A stretch of DNA of 7,982 nucleotides from assembly GCA_008501835.1 (NCBI GenBank), contig QQUB01000672.1, positions 1-7,982 on the forward strand. The letters are read 5' to 3'. Each line of letters opens with the position of its first letter. The first letter of the stretch is position 1. The stretch is from Bacteroidota bacterium (GTDB lineage: Bacteria; Bacteroidota; Bacteroidia; Chitinophagales; Saprospiraceae). Shown piece by piece: positions 6,538 through 7,982 of the stretch. Below the pieces are notes generated by a model. The model made no database searches, was not told the DNA's origin, and saw only the letters and a program-made list of their open reading frames with translations. The position numbers were made by a program, and so were the translations under genes.

Positions 6538-7806
6538 TTATTTTACGATTAATTCCTTTCTGTCCGGTCCGGTGGAAACCATGCTCACCCTTGTGTTAAG
6601 TTCTTTTTCAAGGATAGCAACATAACTTTTTGCATTTTCCGGAAGATCCTCGAATTGGTTTATACCAGTGAGGTCTTTTTCCCAACCTGGATATGCCGTG
6701 TAATGAGGTGTAGCTGTTTCGTCGCAAAGATCGAAGGGTAATTGTTTGGTTTGTTCTCCGTCAATCTCATAGGTCGTGGCAGCTTTCACTTCGCTGAATT
6801 TGTTGAGCACATCAATTTTGGTAATCACCAATTGAGTGACTCCACTCAGCATGATGCTGTATTTGAGTTGAGGCAAGTCGATCCAGCCGCAGCGGCGAGG
6901 TCTACCTGTAGTAGCACCAAATTCATGACCCTCTTTGCGGAGGAATTCTCCGGTTTCATCGAATAATTCTGTTGGAAAAGGCCCTGAACCAACACGGGTA
7001 CAATAGGCTTTGGTGATACCAATAACTTCACCAATGGCACTTGGCGCTACGCCTAAGCCAGTACATACTCCGGCAGTAGTAGTATTGGAAGAAGTAACAA
7101 AAGGATAAGTTCCGTGGTCGATATCCAGCATGGAACCCTGTGCGCCTTCTGCCAGCACACGTTTGCCTTCTGCCAGGGCATTATTGATGAAATACTCACC
7201 ATCCACATGGTTGAGGGATTTTAATATTTCGAGGCTTTCCATCCACTGCTTTTCTTCTCCTTCGAGGTCAAAGTCAATTTCAGGATAAAGGCTGATCAAC
7301 TTCAGATGTTTGTCCTTTAATGCTTCATATTTCTTCTTGAAATCGGAACTTGAAATATCTCCCACTCGTAAGCCGTTACGTCCTGTTTTGTCCATATAGG
7401 CTGGTCCGATACCTTTAAGGGTTGATCCGATTTTGCTTTTTCCTTTGGCATTTTCGGAAGCTGCATCCAGGTAGCGATGTGTAGGCAGAATGAGATGTGC
7501 CTTTCTGGCTACGAACAGGCGGTCCAGGTATGGTACATTGGCCGCTTCGATATTTTTTAATTCTTTCGACAAGGTGATGGGGTCGATAACTACACCATTG
7601 CCGATGAGGTTGAGTTGTTCTTTTCTGAAAATTCCGGAAGGGACGGTATGGAGTACAAATTTATTACCGTCGAAGATCAAAGTGTGTCCGGCATTTGGAC
7701 CTCCCTGAAAGCGGGCTACAATATCGTAATTCGGAGCCAGGTAGTCTACGATTTTTCCTTTGCCTTCATCTCCCCATTGTAATCCGAGAATAACATCAAT
7801 TGCCAT
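6538..7806 (-). CDS. purA: Adenylosuccinate synthetase
   Basis: This enzyme joins IMP and aspartate with GTP to make adenylosuccinate, the first committed step from IMP to AMP. The product has 422 residues; the family usually has 420-435. The N-terminal phosphate loop GLQWGDEGKGK (8-18) carries catalytic Asp13, and GGPNAGHT (35-42) carries catalytic His41. KGIGPAYMDK (131-140) and EGAQGSMLDIDHGTYP (220-235) contact IMP, GATTGRPRRCGW (297-308) is the conserved aspartate/ribose loop, TKIDVL (329-334) recognises guanine, and STGPDR (411-416) ends the GTP site. Everything is intact. The start at 7806 places the phosphate loop at the usual distance. The leader carries a large perfect hairpin and the promoter is overlapped by dyads, so regulation at either level is possible. 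It sits next to asnS, but separate promoters suggest the two are not one operon. Confidence 0.97.
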   Translation of the reverse strand: MAIDVILGLQWGDEGKGKIVDYLAPNYDIVARFQGGPNAGHTLIFDGNKFVLHTVPSGIFRKEQLNLIGNGVVIDPITLSKELKNIEAANVPYLDRLFVARKAHLILPTHRYLDAASENAKGKSKIGSTLKGIGPAYMDKTGRNGLRVGDISSSDFKKKYEALKDKHLKLISLYPEIDFDLEGEEKQWMESLEILKSLNHVDGEYFINNALAEGKRVLAEGAQGSMLDIDHGTYPFVTSSNTTTAGVCTGLGVAPSAIGEVIGITKAYCTRVGSGPFPTELFDETGEFLRKEGHEFGATTGRPRRCGWIDLPQLKYSIMLSGVTQLVITKIDVLNKFSEVKAATTYEIDGEQTKQLPFDLCDETATPHYTAYPGWEKDLTGINQFEDLPENAKSYVAILEKELNTRVSMVSTGPDRKELIVK

Positions 7807-7829
7807 TGGTTAGCTTTGTTTTGGATTTG

Positions 7830-7872
7830 TTTCCAGACCTCCGAGGTTTCCAAAACCTCGGAGGTCTGGAAA
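7830..7872. repeat. 20-bp perfect inverted repeat in the purA leader
   Basis: TTTCCAGACCTCCGAGGTTT (7830-7849) and its exact complement (7853-7872) are separated by only three bases. It lies 23 bp before the purA ATG and downstream of the predicted transcript start, so it would form a very stable hairpin in the 5' leader. It is not followed by a U-tract and is unlike a terminator. Fifteen bases of each arm recur at 2355-2369. Confidence 0.85.
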
Positions 7873-7902
7873 TAATCAACATTTAATGAACGAATTTCGA
7901 TG

Positions 7903-7910
7903 CAAAAGTA
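7903..7910 (-). promoter_or_regulatory. Candidate Bacteroidota promoter of purA, -7 element
   Basis: On the minus strand TACTTTTG fits TAnnTTTG exactly and is followed by CA, a common context. The predicted transcript start is near 7896, giving a leader of about 90 nt that holds the 20-bp inverted repeat. No TTG box is found at the expected -33 spacing; that stretch is occupied by dyads (7915-7949). Confidence 0.55.
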
Positions 7911-7914
7911 GGGA

Positions 7915-7949
7915 ATTCACTAATGTGAATACTTAAAATGTAAGTATTC
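7915..7949. repeat. Two overlapping dyads upstream of the purA -7 element
   Basis: ATTCAC (7915-7920) pairs with GTGAAT (7925-7930) around TAAT. GAATACTTA (7927-7935) pairs with TAAGTATTC (7941-7949) around a 5-nt loop. The two dyads share 7927-7930, so only one could fold as a hairpin at a time. They cover the -12 to -45 region of the predicted purA promoter, where an operator would be expected. TAAGTATTC recurs upstream of asnS at 6479-6487. The remaining bases to the window end show no gene. Confidence 0.55.
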
Positions 7950-7982
7950 TTTTCATTGTAGTTGAATCAAAGAATTTAATCA

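Noticed and set aside
7811..7902. Riboswitch or attenuator in the purA leader
   Set aside because: The only structure is a simple perfect hairpin with no alternative pairing, leader peptide or U-tract, and its sequence recurs elsewhere as a repeat. No known riboswitch core was recognised.

Overview
The window looks like chromosomal DNA from a member of the Bacteroidota. The evidence is a TonB-dependent receptor with an N-terminal CarboxypepD_reg-like domain, signal peptides ending in ...A-Q or ...G-Q, upstream regions without recognisable Shine-Dalgarno sequences, and -7 elements of the Bacteroidota type TAnnTTTG. The degenerate short tandem repeats between genes resemble what I recall from Saprospiria-like genomes, but that finer placement is only an impression. 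No ribosomal or tRNA gene is present to fix the taxonomy.

All five genes lie on the minus strand, so transcription runs from high to low coordinates. The order is purA (7806-6538, adenylosuccinate synthetase), asnS (6357-4924, asparaginyl-tRNA synthetase), a secreted family 3 glycoside hydrolase (4789-2372), a small secreted heavy-metal-associated (HMA) domain protein (2134-1787), and a TonB-dependent outer-membrane receptor (1724 to beyond position 1, C-terminus missing). purA and asnS are housekeeping genes, each with its own leader. asnS ends in a very good intrinsic terminator (4863-4902). That terminator also settles the start of the hydrolase, because the longer upstream GTG frame would begin inside it.

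The last two genes form the most interesting unit. They are 62 bp apart and both products go to the envelope. The HMA protein has exactly three cysteines. The sequenced part of the receptor also has exactly three, clustered within seven residues of the plug domain. I infer a metal (copper-like) acquisition or sensing pair. I also recall similar Bacteroidota receptors next to HMA proteins, so this may be a known arrangement whose chemistry is poorly described rather than a new system.

The spacers are unusually structured. They hold a perfect 20-bp inverted repeat in the purA leader with a 15-bp half-copy after the hydrolase gene, a near-perfect 18/19-bp palindrome before the hydrolase, a 14-bp AT-rich inverted repeat between purA and asnS, two overlapping dyads at the purA promoter, and degenerate heptamer repeats on both sides of the HMA gene. 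No CRISPR array, insertion sequence, tRNA, rRNA or riboswitch was recognised.
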